This document shows, one piece after another, positions 1-9,089 of a stretch of 64,000 nucleotides of DNA. The translations under genes were made by a program, and so were the position numbers. The stretch covers positions 62,001-126,000 of the forward strand of contig NZ_JNJA01000008.1 in assembly GCF_000702665.1 (NCBI RefSeq), read 5' to 3'. This DNA comes from Solidesulfovibrio alcoholivorans DSM 5433. GTDB taxonomy: Bacteria > Desulfobacterota > Desulfovibrionia > Desulfovibrionales > Desulfovibrionaceae. How positions within the stretch are numbered: position 1 is the first letter of the stretch; each line of letters begins with the position of its first letter. Below the pieces are notes generated by a model. The model was not told the origin of the DNA. It was given only the letters and a program-made list of their open reading frames with translations, and searched no databases.

Positions 1-524
1 CGCTTTTCAGCATCGAAGATGGAATCACACGCCGCGCCGGCCGTCTCGAAGATCACCGGGACCGGTGCTCAACGCTTTTCAGCATCGAAGATGGAATCAC
101 ATCGAGGTGAACCAGGAGGCCAAGCAGATCATTGTGTGCTCAACGCTTTTCAGCATCGAAGATGGAATCACAGCCGTTGGCCGTAGCGCTGTAAAAGGAG
201 ATTGTGTGCTCAACGCTTTTCAGCATCGAAGATGGAATCACCGCATAGGGGCCGCCAGCCTCGCCGGACCATTGCCAGTGCTCAACGCTTTTCAGCATCG
301 AAGATGGAATCACACGGCGCGGCAGGAGTAGACGCCGTCGGCGGCCATGTGCTCAACGCTTTTCAGCATCGAAGATGGAATCACAGTCGATGGGCGTGCC
401 GAGCGGCGGACGATACGAGTGCTCAACGCTTTTCAGCATCGAAGATGGAATCACCGCGTCTCGTGGTCATCCTGGCAGGACTTGAGGTGTGCTCAACGCT
501 TTTCAGCATCGAAGATGGAATCAC
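1..524 (-). CRISPR. CRISPR array, 8 repeats visible (first truncated)
   Basis: The 36-bp repeat begins GTGCTCAACGC and ends GGAATCAC on the plus strand. Complete copies start at 65, 136, 206, 278, 349, 419 and 489; a 28-bp partial copy lies at 1-28, so the array continues beyond the window. The seven spacers are 34-36 bp and all different; no repeat variants are seen. Transcription is inferred on the minus strand: the cas operon points at the array, and the minus-strand repeat folds as AUGCU-GAAA-AGCGU. The GNRA tetraloop and a G-U pair both fail on the plus strand. Cutting at the base of that hairpin would leave the 8-nt handle UUGAGCAC. The leader-proximal repeat is therefore 489-524. Confidence 0.97.
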
Positions 525-767
525 ATTTAGTAAAAAATTGTCAAAGATCACGGGATGCCTTAACCGTCGTTTCAAGCATCCATCGCCATCGCGCATCAGG
601 AGGAAGGGGAGAATGGTAATGGGCCAAGAAACATCGCCATCCATTTAAAATCATTCATCTTTGCTAACGACAAGCTCCCCCTTTTGCGTATTCCAGTAAT
701 ATGCCCAAAAAAACAACCGAGTATCCTCGTAAATCGCCATGGCCCCTCGCCGCCAGCCCGGTGCTTG
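525..767 (-). promoter_or_regulatory. CRISPR leader region
   Basis: This gene-free stretch lies between the leader-proximal repeat and the 3' end of cas2. It is AT-richer than its surroundings, with A/T runs next to the first repeat and around 640-710. By position it should hold the array promoter and the integration-host signals for spacer acquisition. No promoter could be assigned with confidence. Small open frames here run into the repeats and are not credible genes. Confidence 0.6.
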
Positions 768-1061
768 CTAAAACACCTCGAAAGTCGGTGGCGGCTCCCA
801 ACCCTCTTTACCGCCGCTTCCGCCAGCCACCACTCGCATGGCGCAAGCCGGGCAAATCTCTACGATGAGAAGATCATCCTCATCCTTCATGAGCTTCGTC
901 AGCTCCAACCGAAGCTCTTCTTTCTGCCTATTGCTCAATCGGCATCGAAAAACCGACAGTTGGATCCGATCCCCAAACCCCTTGACAGTCTTGGCCACCT
1001 TGGCCAGACGCTTGGGGTCCCGGACATCATAGCAGACCAAATGCCATCGCTTTTCACTCAA
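768..1061 (-). CDS. cas2: CRISPR-associated endoribonuclease Cas2
   Basis: About 97 residues, the usual Cas2 size. The N-terminus has the ferredoxin-like beta strand with the catalytic-type Asp (LVCYDVRDPKRL), followed by VAKTVKGFGDRIQLSVFRC, typical of Cas2. It bridges two Cas1 dimers in the spacer-integration complex. The start chosen is TTG at 1061 because GGTGAGGAG lies just upstream; the frame stays open to 1118, but that extension does not look like Cas2. It is the last gene of the minus-strand cas operon, 131 bp after the Cas4/Cas1 gene, and abuts the leader. The C-terminus is Gly/Pro-rich and probably disordered. Confidence 0.93.
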   Translation of the reverse strand: MSEKRWHLVCYDVRDPKRLAKVAKTVKGFGDRIQLSVFRCRLSNRQKEELRLELTKLMKDEDDLLIVEICPACAMRVVAGGSGGKEGWEPPPTFEVF

Positions 1062-1192
1062 GACAGCTCTCCTCACCGCAAGCGAAGCCGGGCAAAAAGA
1101 CCAGGACTGCCCGTCCATTCCTTTTCCAATAGCCGAGCCTCCAGTTCAATGGTACGTCCGTATGTCAACGAATACTTCAAAATGGGATGCTT

Positions 1193-2803
1193 TCAGGTCT
1201 CAGCCTTGCGAGCCTCATAGGTCGTTATCGCCTTGCGTCGGCCTTGATCGGACAACCAGACTTTTTCCCGCGTGATGTCAAAGTCTTCCCGAACCCAATG
1301 ATTGCGGTTCACCGATCCGATAAGCGGAATGTCCCACAGGAGTGATCGGAACAAATCCATGATGTCCATGGCCAAGGGGTAGGCCGCAGAACGTGGCGTA
1401 TGCATGAATCCAAAGGCCGGTTCCAGGCCGGCCGCCAACAGCCCGGCCACGCAATCGCGGTACAACAAGGCGTAGCCAAAGGAGAGCAACGCGTTGAAAG
1501 GGTCCTTGGGCGGCCGGCGAGTACGGCCCGTAAAGTGCAACAATTCGCCCTTCCGGGAAGATATCAGGGCCGCCAATCCCTGAAAGTAGGTCTGGGCGGC
1601 CAGCGCCTCGTCTCCTCGCAAATGATTCACGGCCCACTCAGGCGTGTCTTGTTGATCCGCCCTCTGCCGGGACCTTTTCAGCGCCAAGGCCAGATCATGG
1701 AGATGCGCGCCGAGTCTCGTCTTGCGCTCCGGTGAGGTACGGGAGGAGCGACCCAGATAGCGCAGTTGATTGGCAATCTTGGCCTGGACAAGCCCACTGG
1801 CCAGGCGAAGACGTACCTGCGGATCACTGAGCGCCTCGTATTGACGGTGGCGCCGCTTCACCTGGCCGGCTCCGGGACTAAGCGCCCCGATGTAGGCTCC
1901 CCCATAACTCAGCCAGTGCACGTCCACGTCCCGAGCGGCGCAGTAGGCTAGGCATTGGGCCGTAATCTGGACGTTGCCATGTAAAATTAGTCCCTCCACG
2001 TCCCGGCCCGGAATCGACTTTTCCGAACCGTCCGGAGATCGACAGACAATGCGATCCCCGTCCCGGGAAAGACCGGCTCCCTGTTCGGTTACATGGATTA
2101 CCCGCCGTTCAGCCGCCGGCGGAAACAGCCGAAGCGGTGTTTTGGCCCGGGCCAGGAAACGGTCCTCCTCGGGTAGGCAAGCCGGGGCCAGGGAACAATG
2201 CCGGCACTTGCCCTCGGGCACGTCCACGGGAGGACGGGCAAGCCCCTCGCGCAACTCCCGGGCCCGCCGTACGGCCCCCCCCACCTCCCGACTGGCCTCT
2301 ACAGCATCCAAAGGGAAGTTCACGCTGACGTTGTCGCCATGATAACGAAGCCTGGCCTCGGCCACCGCCTCTCCAGCATGCTCGGAGGCGAGCAAGGCAT
2401 AGGCCAAAACTTGCAAACGATCGGCGGGCCAGGCCTCGCCCTTGTTCGACCGCCCCTTCTTGTGCTCGACCACGACCAGGCCCCCGTCCTCCCGACGCAT
2501 GCAGTCGGCCGTACCCCGCAACCCCAGCGTCTCGCTGGACATTTCCATGCGCCAAGTCTTGGGGCCTGGATCGATGGTCTCGTGCAGGCGCCGCCCCGAG
2601 ACGACCTTCGCATCCGCCAGACGGATTTCCTCCACCTCCTCCAGATGGAAGAGGCGTTCGCAGTAGGCCAGGGCATGCAGCGCCATAACCCGCACCAGTG
2701 GCTGATCTTCATGCCGTTCGGCCTGAAAATGGGAGGCAAAGGGGCTACGCTCCTCTCCAGCATCCGGCGGAGCCGATCGGCCTGGAGGTTGTTGCTTGCT
2801 CAT
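1193..2803 (-). CDS. cas4-cas1: Cas4-Cas1 fusion, spacer acquisition nuclease/integrase
   Basis: A 536-residue fusion. The N-terminal Cas4 part (about 35-215) shows Cys48, the RecB-type nuclease motif GTAD (Asp100) with EHKKG (Glu113, Lys115), and a CRHC cluster (Cys200, 203, 209) for an iron-sulfur cluster. The Cas1 integrase part (about 230-536) has the expected metal ligands: Glu399 in LRGDEALAAQ, His468 in GFMHTPRS, and Asp480/Asp483. Cas4 is known to trim prespacers and check the PAM before Cas1-Cas2 integrates them, and fusion couples the two steps. Fused Cas4/Cas1 is characteristic of type I-MYXAN and I-G (I-U) systems. The ATG overlaps the cas5 stop by 4 bp. Confidence 0.96.
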   Translation of the reverse strand: MSKQQPPGRSAPPDAGEERSPFASHFQAERHEDQPLVRVMALHALAYCERLFHLEEVEEIRLADAKVVSGRRLHETIDPGPKTWRMEMSSETLGLRGTADCMRREDGGLVVVEHKKGRSNKGEAWPADRLQVLAYALLASEHAGEAVAEARLRYHGDNVSVNFPLDAVEASREVGGAVRRARELREGLARPPVDVPEGKCRHCSLAPACLPEEDRFLARAKTPLRLFPPAAERRVIHVTEQGAGLSRDGDRIVCRSPDGSEKSIPGRDVEGLILHGNVQITAQCLAYCAARDVDVHWLSYGGAYIGALSPGAGQVKRRHRQYEALSDPQVRLRLASGLVQAKIANQLRYLGRSSRTSPERKTRLGAHLHDLALALKRSRQRADQQDTPEWAVNHLRGDEALAAQTYFQGLAALISSRKGELLHFTGRTRRPPKDPFNALLSFGYALLYRDCVAGLLAAGLEPAFGFMHTPRSAAYPLAMDIMDLFRSLLWDIPLIGSVNRNHWVREDFDITREKVWLSDQGRRKAITTYEARKAET

Positions 2804-3492
2804 GGGTAAACCACCGGGACCCAGGCTTCGGCCGGAATGGTCGAGGACCGGGGCGACGGTCCCATGAGCAGGGACCGCGTTTGCGTCATATCCAGCCGGT
2901 GGATGGTCACGGTCAGCCGGGTGGCGAAGTCACGCGGACCATCCGACTCTTCTCCGAGGATGGGCGTCAACCACAGGGCTTGCGGCATGGCTGCCGGATC
3001 AATCTCCTCGATTCGGTCGGGCAGCAGGTTGTTGTCGCCACAAAACGGCAGGCCGTAACCTGGTCGGCCGTGTTCTAGTCCCTGCCGGATATTAGCCGGC
3101 AGGTCGGCCGGCGTATCCTTGACGGCGATGACGGCGTCCAGGCCGATGAGCAGTTCCCGCCGCACCGGGGTGACGTTGTGTTTGCGGGGCCAGCAGAGCT
3201 GGACCACTTCCGGGGCTGTATTTTTGCCGATGGGGTAATTGTGGAGTTGCTGGAACATCGAGCCTCGCTCGGGCAGGCTGACCGCTCCCAGGGCCAGGGT
3301 CAGCCTGGGCAGGCCCGGCCGAATGGTCGTGGCCACGCTTTTGCCATCATCGGCGCGCATATCGACCCCGGCCAGGTTGAGCAGTAGCCCGTAAGCTGCC
3401 GACGGCGTGATAAACCCCGCCGTGGGCCGGAAGCTCCCGGCCGTGAATTGGCGATAGGCGGCGAACTTCGCCTGCAGGCGCAGGGCCATCAT
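2800..3492 (-). CDS. cas5: Cas5 (DevS/Cmx5-like) Cascade subunit
   Basis: 230 residues. The N-terminus reads ALRLQAKFAAYRQ, followed by an SFRPTAGFITPSAAYGLL block, the usual Cas5 start in which a short strand precedes the PS-x-xG-LL helix. In Cascade, Cas5 caps the 5' handle of the crRNA and contacts the large subunit. It resembles the DevS-type Cas5 of MYXAN loci. Start: two adjacent ATGs (3492 and 3489) overlap the cas7 stop; either is possible. It overlaps cas7 and cas4/cas1 by 4 bp each, indicating translational coupling. Confidence 0.9.
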   Translation of the reverse strand: MMALRLQAKFAAYRQFTAGSFRPTAGFITPSAAYGLLLNLAGVDMRADDGKSVATTIRPGLPRLTLALGAVSLPERGSMFQQLHNYPIGKNTAPEVVQLCWPRKHNVTPVRRELLIGLDAVIAVKDTPADLPANIRQGLEHGRPGYGLPFCGDNNLLPDRIEEIDPAAMPQALWLTPILGEESDGPRDFATRLTVTIHRLDMTQTRSLLMGPSPRSSTIPAEAWVPVVYP

Positions 3493-4439
3493 GCCGGGCC
3501 GCCCGTCATCCAGGCCTTGGCCTGTTCGGCCACGACCTCCAGGAGTTGTTGTGGCGAGCGTTCCAGGGTGACTCCCTTGTCTTTGAGGGCCTTCACTTGG
3601 GCCTCAGGCATGTCCTTGACGACCTTGCCGCCCAGGTAAAATTCCTGTCCCGGGTAGTCCGCCTGGACGATGCCCTCAGTAATTTCTGGTAGGACGTGAA
3701 GGCCGTCGTCGATGTCGAAGCCGTAAGTGTCATAGCCGGCCACAAGCCTGGGGGTGAGGCGGACCACCAGACTGGCCGGAGCCATCTCGAAGTAGCTACG
3801 GGCCTGCTTGCCTGCCACGTCGTTGAGTTCGCCGATGCTTTTCAGCAGGGTCACGGTCCAGTCCGGCCTAGACTTGCAGTCGGCCAGGGCCAAGGCAAAC
3901 GGATATTGGAAGGCGGTGTGGACCACTTCCCGATGAAGCAAAGCCGAGGATTCGGCGTTCCGTTTAGATTTGACCGTTTTGTCCGTGGCATCCAGCGGGG
4001 ACTGGGTAAAGATGGCATCGTGCCGATAGGGCTCCAGCCCAAGGGCTAGGTTCATGCGCAGCACCGAATCACGCTTGTAGGAAAAGGCCTTGGGGTCGCG
4101 TTTTTTGTTCCTGAGTTCTTCCTCGATTTTCTTGCGATCGGTGCTTCCGGCCGCGACCAGCCAACCCATGAAGTAGTCGTCGGCAAAGACCTCGGCATCG
4201 GGATAGTCCTTGTAGGCCACTGCGGGCTGTTCCTCGTCGTGTACCCGGGAGCGATTGATTGGCAGTCCCTTGGCCCGCATGGTCTCGCGCAGGGCGTTGC
4301 GCATGGCCTCGGGGGAGATAATCGGGTATTCGTGACGGCCGATGGTCAGCTTTTGGATGACCGAACGATTAAGCTGGGATTCCCCGCCATAGTTGGACGA
4401 GGGCGCGGCATAGGTGAGCACTGTGGCGAACAGGTTCAT
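3489..4439 (-). CDS. cas7: Cas7 (DevR/Cst2-like) Cascade backbone
   Basis: 316 residues. The opening MNLFATVLTYAAPSSNYGGE, followed by the phrase ISPEAMRNALRETMR, is typical of the DevR/Cst2 branch of Cas7. Several copies would polymerise along the crRNA spacer. GAGGAGATAGCC immediately precedes the ATG, a strong ribosome binding site that fits a subunit needed in many copies. It lies 53 bp after cas8, the only true gap inside the effector block. In Myxococcus the homologue DevR also affects development; nothing here indicates such a role. Confidence 0.92.
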   Translation of the reverse strand: MNLFATVLTYAAPSSNYGGESQLNRSVIQKLTIGRHEYPIISPEAMRNALRETMRAKGLPINRSRVHDEEQPAVAYKDYPDAEVFADDYFMGWLVAAGSTDRKKIEEELRNKKRDPKAFSYKRDSVLRMNLALGLEPYRHDAIFTQSPLDATDKTVKSKRNAESSALLHREVVHTAFQYPFALALADCKSRPDWTVTLLKSIGELNDVAGKQARSYFEMAPASLVVRLTPRLVAGYDTYGFDIDDGLHVLPEITEGIVQADYPGQEFYLGGKVVKDMPEAQVKALKDKGVTLERSPQQLLEVVAEQAKAWMTGGPA

Positions 4440-4492
4440 GGCTATCTCCTCGATGCTTGACTAGTTGTCGACGTTGCCGGGGGATGGGGGCC

Positions 4493-6193
4493 TCATTCGT
4501 CCTCGGCCGATGAATCCACCTCGGCCCCGGCCTCCTCGGTCCGACCGCCGGGCACGTAGGAGGCCGCCGAAAGGGCTAGCATGGCCAGGGTCTTGACCGT
4601 TTCCCAGTCGTCAAGGAGGCGGCGCGAGACCAGCACGTAATCGGCTTCGGGGAGGAAGTGGGGTACGGCGCAGATGTTGCCCACGAAATATTCCACGAAA
4701 TCCTGGCCGTTGCGGCCGCGTATGGCCAGGAAGGTGTCGGCGCAGATCTTTTCCTTGGCTTCGCGGTAATTCTTCGGGTAGATCACATGGCCTTGCTCGT
4801 TTGTGTTGTCCTTGAACTGGGAATAACGTAGACCGCATTTTTCCTCGACACGTTGGTTCACCCAATTGCGAATCATCTGGTAGACCTTGAGGCTGAACAC
4901 GTCATCTGGTGGCATGGTTCCTCCTTTGACTGCGGCATCCTGCCTTCTGTCTTCGAAATAACGTTTAACATCGGCGCCGAAGAAGTGAATCCAGCGCGGC
5001 GTATTGGGACCGGAAATAAATACCGGGTAGGGATATTCGTTAAAGAAGCGTTGCGCATCGGCGTGCCACCGTCTTGCGACCAACAAGTTGGCAAGACGCA
5101 TCTGCTTATAGACGGGATTGGCCACTTTTCCCCGAAGCTTTTCATATTGTCCGAGCAGGCCGCTTCTTGGCCGAATGCTCTCCACGGAACGGGCTTTGAC
5201 ACTGTTGCCCACCTTCTCCAGATGGTGAATCTCCAATCCGCAGACAAGGCTGTCGTCTAGGCTCTTGCCGATCCTGCCCTGGGCAAGCTGGAAAAGGTAC
5301 TCCAGGCCGCCTTCCGCTGGCAGATCGATAAGCGCATCCTTGGGGCGCATGCCGACCGTGGCCGGGTTGAGCTTACGAAGGTAATTACGATGCTGGTCCA
5401 CGAAATCGTCAATATTGGCCGGTTCGGGCAAGGCCAGAACGAAACCAGTGTGGGTTGATTCGATGGTCCCCCCCTTGGTCTTGAGAAGACGCGGCACGGA
5501 GATGGGACAGACCAGGGTCCAGAAGTGCAACAAAAGTTTGTCGTTACCACGGACACCAAAGGGCACTTGCTCGGCATTTTCGTCCTGGACGCCAAGCATG
5601 AGCGAGCAAGAAACCTTGCGTCTTTGTTGCGTCGATGTGGTTATTTCAGTCCAAAGATTGTCAAGGTCATAATGTCCACTTGTTTTGGTTTTCAAGTATT
5701 CATCACGAGTCTTCGGAATGGCGCGCAGAGTTTTCCACAGCATGTCCCGCCACAGTTTCAACCACACGCCTTCTCCGTCTGCCTCCCAAAACGACAACCA
5801 GCGAGCGCGCGGCACCGTTAAGGGATAAACAAAGACGGTTTTCGTTTTTCCCTGTTTATCAGTAACTTTTTCTTCTCGGATCGGAGTTTCCCCTTTCCAT
5901 TTCGACGAAGACTTGGCCTCGATTTCGTCCACGGCGTATAGATCGTCGAACATTGCCTGCAACGCTTCACGACTCAGCCGCAGCCGGACCGTGGTCTCGG
6001 TTTGCTCCAGAATCTCGGGCATGGGCGACAATTCTCGTTCCTTCATGCTCTTGATGAACAGCAGCATTCCGGCCAAGCCGGCCTTGTGCTGGGCCGAGGG
6101 CAGCTCGAAAAGATCATAGGCAAGTTCCACCACCTCCGGCACGGCCGCCTTTGCCTTCGACCGAACCGTGTTGCCCTCGCGCTTGCTCACCAT
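4493..6193 (-). CDS. cas8: Cas8-type large subunit (Cmx8/MYXAN-like)
   Basis: 566 residues with an ATG preceded by GGAGGATAT. Assignment as the type I large subunit rests mainly on position between cas3 and cas7 in a MYXAN-like operon and on general likeness to Cmx8/DevT proteins (an N-terminal block with LAYDLFELPSAQHKAGLAGM). The large subunit is expected to read the PAM and recruit Cas3. No cysteine zinc motif or nuclease motif was seen. The last 20 residues are acidic. It overlaps cas3 by 7 bp. Family-level naming is less certain than for the other cas genes because large subunits diverge quickly. Confidence 0.85.
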   Translation of the reverse strand: MVSKREGNTVRSKAKAAVPEVVELAYDLFELPSAQHKAGLAGMLLFIKSMKERELSPMPEILEQTETTVRLRLSREALQAMFDDLYAVDEIEAKSSSKWKGETPIREEKVTDKQGKTKTVFVYPLTVPRARWLSFWEADGEGVWLKLWRDMLWKTLRAIPKTRDEYLKTKTSGHYDLDNLWTEITTSTQQRRKVSCSLMLGVQDENAEQVPFGVRGNDKLLLHFWTLVCPISVPRLLKTKGGTIESTHTGFVLALPEPANIDDFVDQHRNYLRKLNPATVGMRPKDALIDLPAEGGLEYLFQLAQGRIGKSLDDSLVCGLEIHHLEKVGNSVKARSVESIRPRSGLLGQYEKLRGKVANPVYKQMRLANLLVARRWHADAQRFFNEYPYPVFISGPNTPRWIHFFGADVKRYFEDRRQDAAVKGGTMPPDDVFSLKVYQMIRNWVNQRVEEKCGLRYSQFKDNTNEQGHVIYPKNYREAKEKICADTFLAIRGRNGQDFVEYFVGNICAVPHFLPEADYVLVSRRLLDDWETVKTLAMLALSAASYVPGGRTEEAGAEVDSSAEDE

Positions 6194-8496
6194 ATATCCT
6201 CCTTGGGAGCCTTGAGCAGCCCCAGGCCCGCGTCATAGAGTGCCCCATCCACCCGCCAAAGCCGGTCTCGTTGAACCAGTCGATCCGGTGATAGCCAGCG
6301 CGGGGCAGGCACCATAAGTCCGTCCACGGACAGGCCACCCCGCTTCAAATGGAAATATTCCCCCACATCGTCGGTCAGGATGGCTGGAACGGTATATTCC
6401 CCAGTTTCGCGCAACGGTTCCCCGCAGGAGGCAAAGGCCCCATCCTCCAAAAAGGCGGCATAGCGCTCCCCCTCCATCTTAGCCGGACAATGGACCTCCA
6501 AAAGCTCCTCCAGTCGGGCCTGGCTAACCTCCCGGCCGTCCAGGTCAGCCACGAAGGCTCGGGCGGCCTCCATGTCTATGGATTCGTAGGGCAGCAAATC
6601 CCCGCGCGCCCAGCCATCCGGCAGGATCACCAGCACCTCTCCCAGCCCGGCCCGGAGCAAACGCCGGTTGCATCGGCCCATACGCTGGATGAGAGAGGGG
6701 ATCGGGGCCAGTTCGCTGATCAACAAATCGGCGTCCAGGTCCAGGCTCATCTCACACACCTGGGTCGTGGCCGCGAAAACCGACGAGCCCGCCCGTTGAA
6801 ATGCGGCGATCGTCTCCTGGTGGCGCTGCTGGCGATCCTTCAGGCGAAAGCGCGAATGGTAGCAAAGCGCCCCGGGCCGGCCCCGGGCCTCGGCCTGGCA
6901 GCGGTCCACGGTATTGGCAATCCACAGCACCCGAGAGCCCTCGATAAGGGCCACGTCAGACGCCTGCCTAGCTTCCTCGGACGTGACCACACGCACCCGA
7001 TATCGCGGGGCCTTAGCCGAGGTCAGCAAGTCCGGAAAATCCTCCAGTCGGCGCGGAAACTGCGTCAGCCCGGCCGCGATGAGTCTCTCCCTCCGGTTGG
7101 GCGGTAGGCTGGCGGTCATGCACAAGACCGGAACCTCGAAGTGCTTAAGAAAAGTCAGCAACATGGAAAACAGTGAGGGATCGAAACTATGGACTTCATC
7201 CACCACAAGGACCGCGTCGACCAGAAGCGGGGTCAGACACATGGCACCGTAGCCGTGGCGCATGAATCCCAAAAATTGGTCTACTGTGGCGGCAAAGATC
7301 CGCCGGCCCCAGGCGCCCAGGGCATAAAGTCGAGGATCCAATCCGAAATCCTTACCGCGCCGGGGATCACCGGGCTCAAGGGGTTGATCGAGCAATCCTT
7401 CCAATTCATAGGCGGCCGTGCCGTGGAGCAGGGCCCCCTGGTTCTCGGACGCCCAGGCTACATAGTCCCGAAAACCTTCCGTGGCCGAGGCCCGGGTGGG
7501 GTAGAGAAAGATGGTCCGCATGGCCGGTCGTTCCCCCAAGCGGGCGGCAATCCAGCGCCAGGCCGCCAAGGTCTTGCCGCTGCCGCAGCCCGACAGCAAC
7601 AAGGCCCGGTCCGGCAAGGTCGCGGCGGCGTTCTGGAAGCCGTGCCAGACAAAAGGCTGTCCGGTCCGGGCCTCGATCTGGGCCAGCCGGGGAGCGATGA
7701 TCTCGGATTGGATGTCCGCATCGCATAAGGGCTGTCCCGCAAAACAGGCTGCCACGAATTCCGGGATGTCCCGGCCAGTGCGGGTCAGGCCTGAGCCGGC
7801 AGCGTCGGCCAGGATCAGGGCCAGACGAAGCAAACGGAGCAGACCATCCTTGCTAGGCTCCCTTTTCAGGGATCGGTCTAGACGGTTTAAGCGGCGAAGT
7901 ATGTTGCCCGATAATTCCGAGGGGTTTGCCTCTTCCGAACCATTAAAATCCCAGCGAGCAGGAATGGACAGGGCCGCGCCCATGGGAGAAAGCGCAGCAA
8001 ACAGTTCGGTCACAGTCTGCTCCACTAAAAAAAACGTTCGGGCATCCGATTGGTTATCAAAAATCGTCCTCATCTCCTCGCGGCGAAGGTGATGCCCGGC
8101 AATGGCTGCCATGAGCAGGTCGATCTCGACGTGAGGCAAGGTCCCCAGGAAGTCTCGCACCTCGGGCAGAACCAAAAGCAGGCCTGAAAGGCCTTCGTGG
8201 CGGATGACCTGGTCGACTTTGCTCTGGCCGGCCAGCATCATCTGAAACCAATTGTTGCCCTTGCCGGCGTCGTGGAGCAGGCAGGCGGCTCGGCCGGTGG
8301 CATAAAAGGCCGGGCAAAAGCTTTCCGGGAGTCCGAAGAAACGGAACATGGCCAAGGCCAGCCGGGTGGGCTGGACTGCCACGCCGAAAAGCGCTTCAAA
8401 AGCCCGGGCCACGGCCCGGCAATGGCCGACCAGGGTTTCCTCGGGCCGGGGGCAAGCAGGATCGGTCGGGGTCTTGGCCAGAAGTCGGGTCATCAC
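6187..8496 (-). CDS. cas3: Cas3 HD nuclease-helicase
   Basis: 769 residues. The N-terminal HD nuclease has His25, the LLHDAGKGN signature (His75-Asp76), and a later AGHHLRREEM histidine pair. The superfamily 2 helicase part has Walker A SGCGSGKT, a DEVH box in VLVVDEVHSFD, the SAT-like TASLPP, and motif VI QRMGRCNRR. Cas3 is recruited to Cascade R-loops and shreds the displaced strand. A C-terminal domain follows, as in full-length Cas3, so the gene looks intact. Start is GTG at 8496 or ATG at 8493; both overlap the cas6 stop. Confidence 0.96.
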   Translation of the reverse strand: MMTRLLAKTPTDPACPRPEETLVGHCRAVARAFEALFGVAVQPTRLALAMFRFFGLPESFCPAFYATGRAACLLHDAGKGNNWFQMMLAGQSKVDQVIRHEGLSGLLLVLPEVRDFLGTLPHVEIDLLMAAIAGHHLRREEMRTIFDNQSDARTFFLVEQTVTELFAALSPMGAALSIPARWDFNGSEEANPSELSGNILRRLNRLDRSLKREPSKDGLLRLLRLALILADAAGSGLTRTGRDIPEFVAACFAGQPLCDADIQSEIIAPRLAQIEARTGQPFVWHGFQNAAATLPDRALLLSGCGSGKTLAAWRWIAARLGERPAMRTIFLYPTRASATEGFRDYVAWASENQGALLHGTAAYELEGLLDQPLEPGDPRRGKDFGLDPRLYALGAWGRRIFAATVDQFLGFMRHGYGAMCLTPLLVDAVLVVDEVHSFDPSLFSMLLTFLKHFEVPVLCMTASLPPNRRERLIAAGLTQFPRRLEDFPDLLTSAKAPRYRVRVVTSEEARQASDVALIEGSRVLWIANTVDRCQAEARGRPGALCYHSRFRLKDRQQRHQETIAAFQRAGSSVFAATTQVCEMSLDLDADLLISELAPIPSLIQRMGRCNRRLLRAGLGEVLVILPDGWARGDLLPYESIDMEAARAFVADLDGREVSQARLEELLEVHCPAKMEGERYAAFLEDGAFASCGEPLRETGEYTVPAILTDDVGEYFHLKRGGLSVDGLMVPAPRWLSPDRLVQRDRLWRVDGALYDAGLGLLKAPKEDIW

Positions 8497-9089
8497 CTGG
8501 GCGAGAAAGGAAGGAAAAAACCGCCACCCATTTTTTTACGCCCGCCCAACCCATGCTCCTGCAAGCGGATGGAGGACTCTGCATCCAGACCGGAGACCAC
8601 CACCTCGAAGCCCACGATCTTCTTCTCCTTGATGGTCATGGTTTTTCTTGCAAGAATATGTGTCTCACCGACGACTTTGCCATCAGACAATTGTCTCGCC
8701 AACTCTTGTCGGAAACGATTTTCATCGTGACCGTTACGAGTTGTGACAAATGCTGAACGCAATACTGAGGCAGATATGAGTTGCTCTGCTGTCGCCCCGC
8801 CGACAAGCAGGTCACAACCATTAACACTAAGGGACATGCCTGCAAGAGAAAGCCATTTGCTTACATCTTGCTCTTTACATCGAAACCGAATATGTGACGA
8901 TTTGTTTATAGATAAATGTCCGTCGCCTGTATATTTTCCCTTGATTGGGTGGATAAGAATATTGATATGTTCATGCAGGGTGGGCATAACCCGACAAAGA
9001 GCCCCATAGAGCGAATAGGCATGATCAACAGGAATATTCCCTCTGGTGGTAATTGAAAAAAGTAAATCAAGAGAGTTGTTGAGTTTCAT
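8493..9089 (-). CDS. cas6: Cas6 crRNA-processing endoribonuclease (Cmx6-like)
   Basis: 198 residues from the ATG at 9089, which has AAGGAG about 10 bases upstream; the frame extends to 9152 without a better start. The C-terminus carries the Gly-rich loop of Cas6 (GLGGRKKMGGGFFLPF), and the N-terminus (LDLLFSI, LYGALCRVMP) matches the ferredoxin-like fold of MYXAN-type Cas6. It should cut the repeat hairpin to give 8-nt 5' handles. It is the first gene of the operon. The first half of the gene is clearly AT-richer than the genes after it, consistent with horizontal acquisition. Confidence 0.9.
   Translation of the reverse strand: MKLNNSLDLLFSITTRGNIPVDHAYSLYGALCRVMPTLHEHINILIHPIKGKYTGDGHLSINKSSHIRFRCKEQDVSKWLSLAGMSLSVNGCDLLVGGATAEQLISASVLRSAFVTTRNGHDENRFRQELARQLSDGKVVGETHILARKTMTIKEKKIVGFEVVVSGLDAESSIRLQEHGLGGRKKMGGGFFLPFSPR

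Noticed and set aside
65..648. Several open frames of 70-150 codons through the CRISPR array
   Set aside because: They arise because the 36-bp repeat is a multiple of three and has no stop in some frames; the repeated peptide (LNAFQHRRWNH) is an artefact.
1062..1192. A separate small gene between cas2 and cas4/cas1
   Set aside because: The 131-bp gap has only short, motif-free frames; it is best read as a spacer with the cas2 ribosome binding site.
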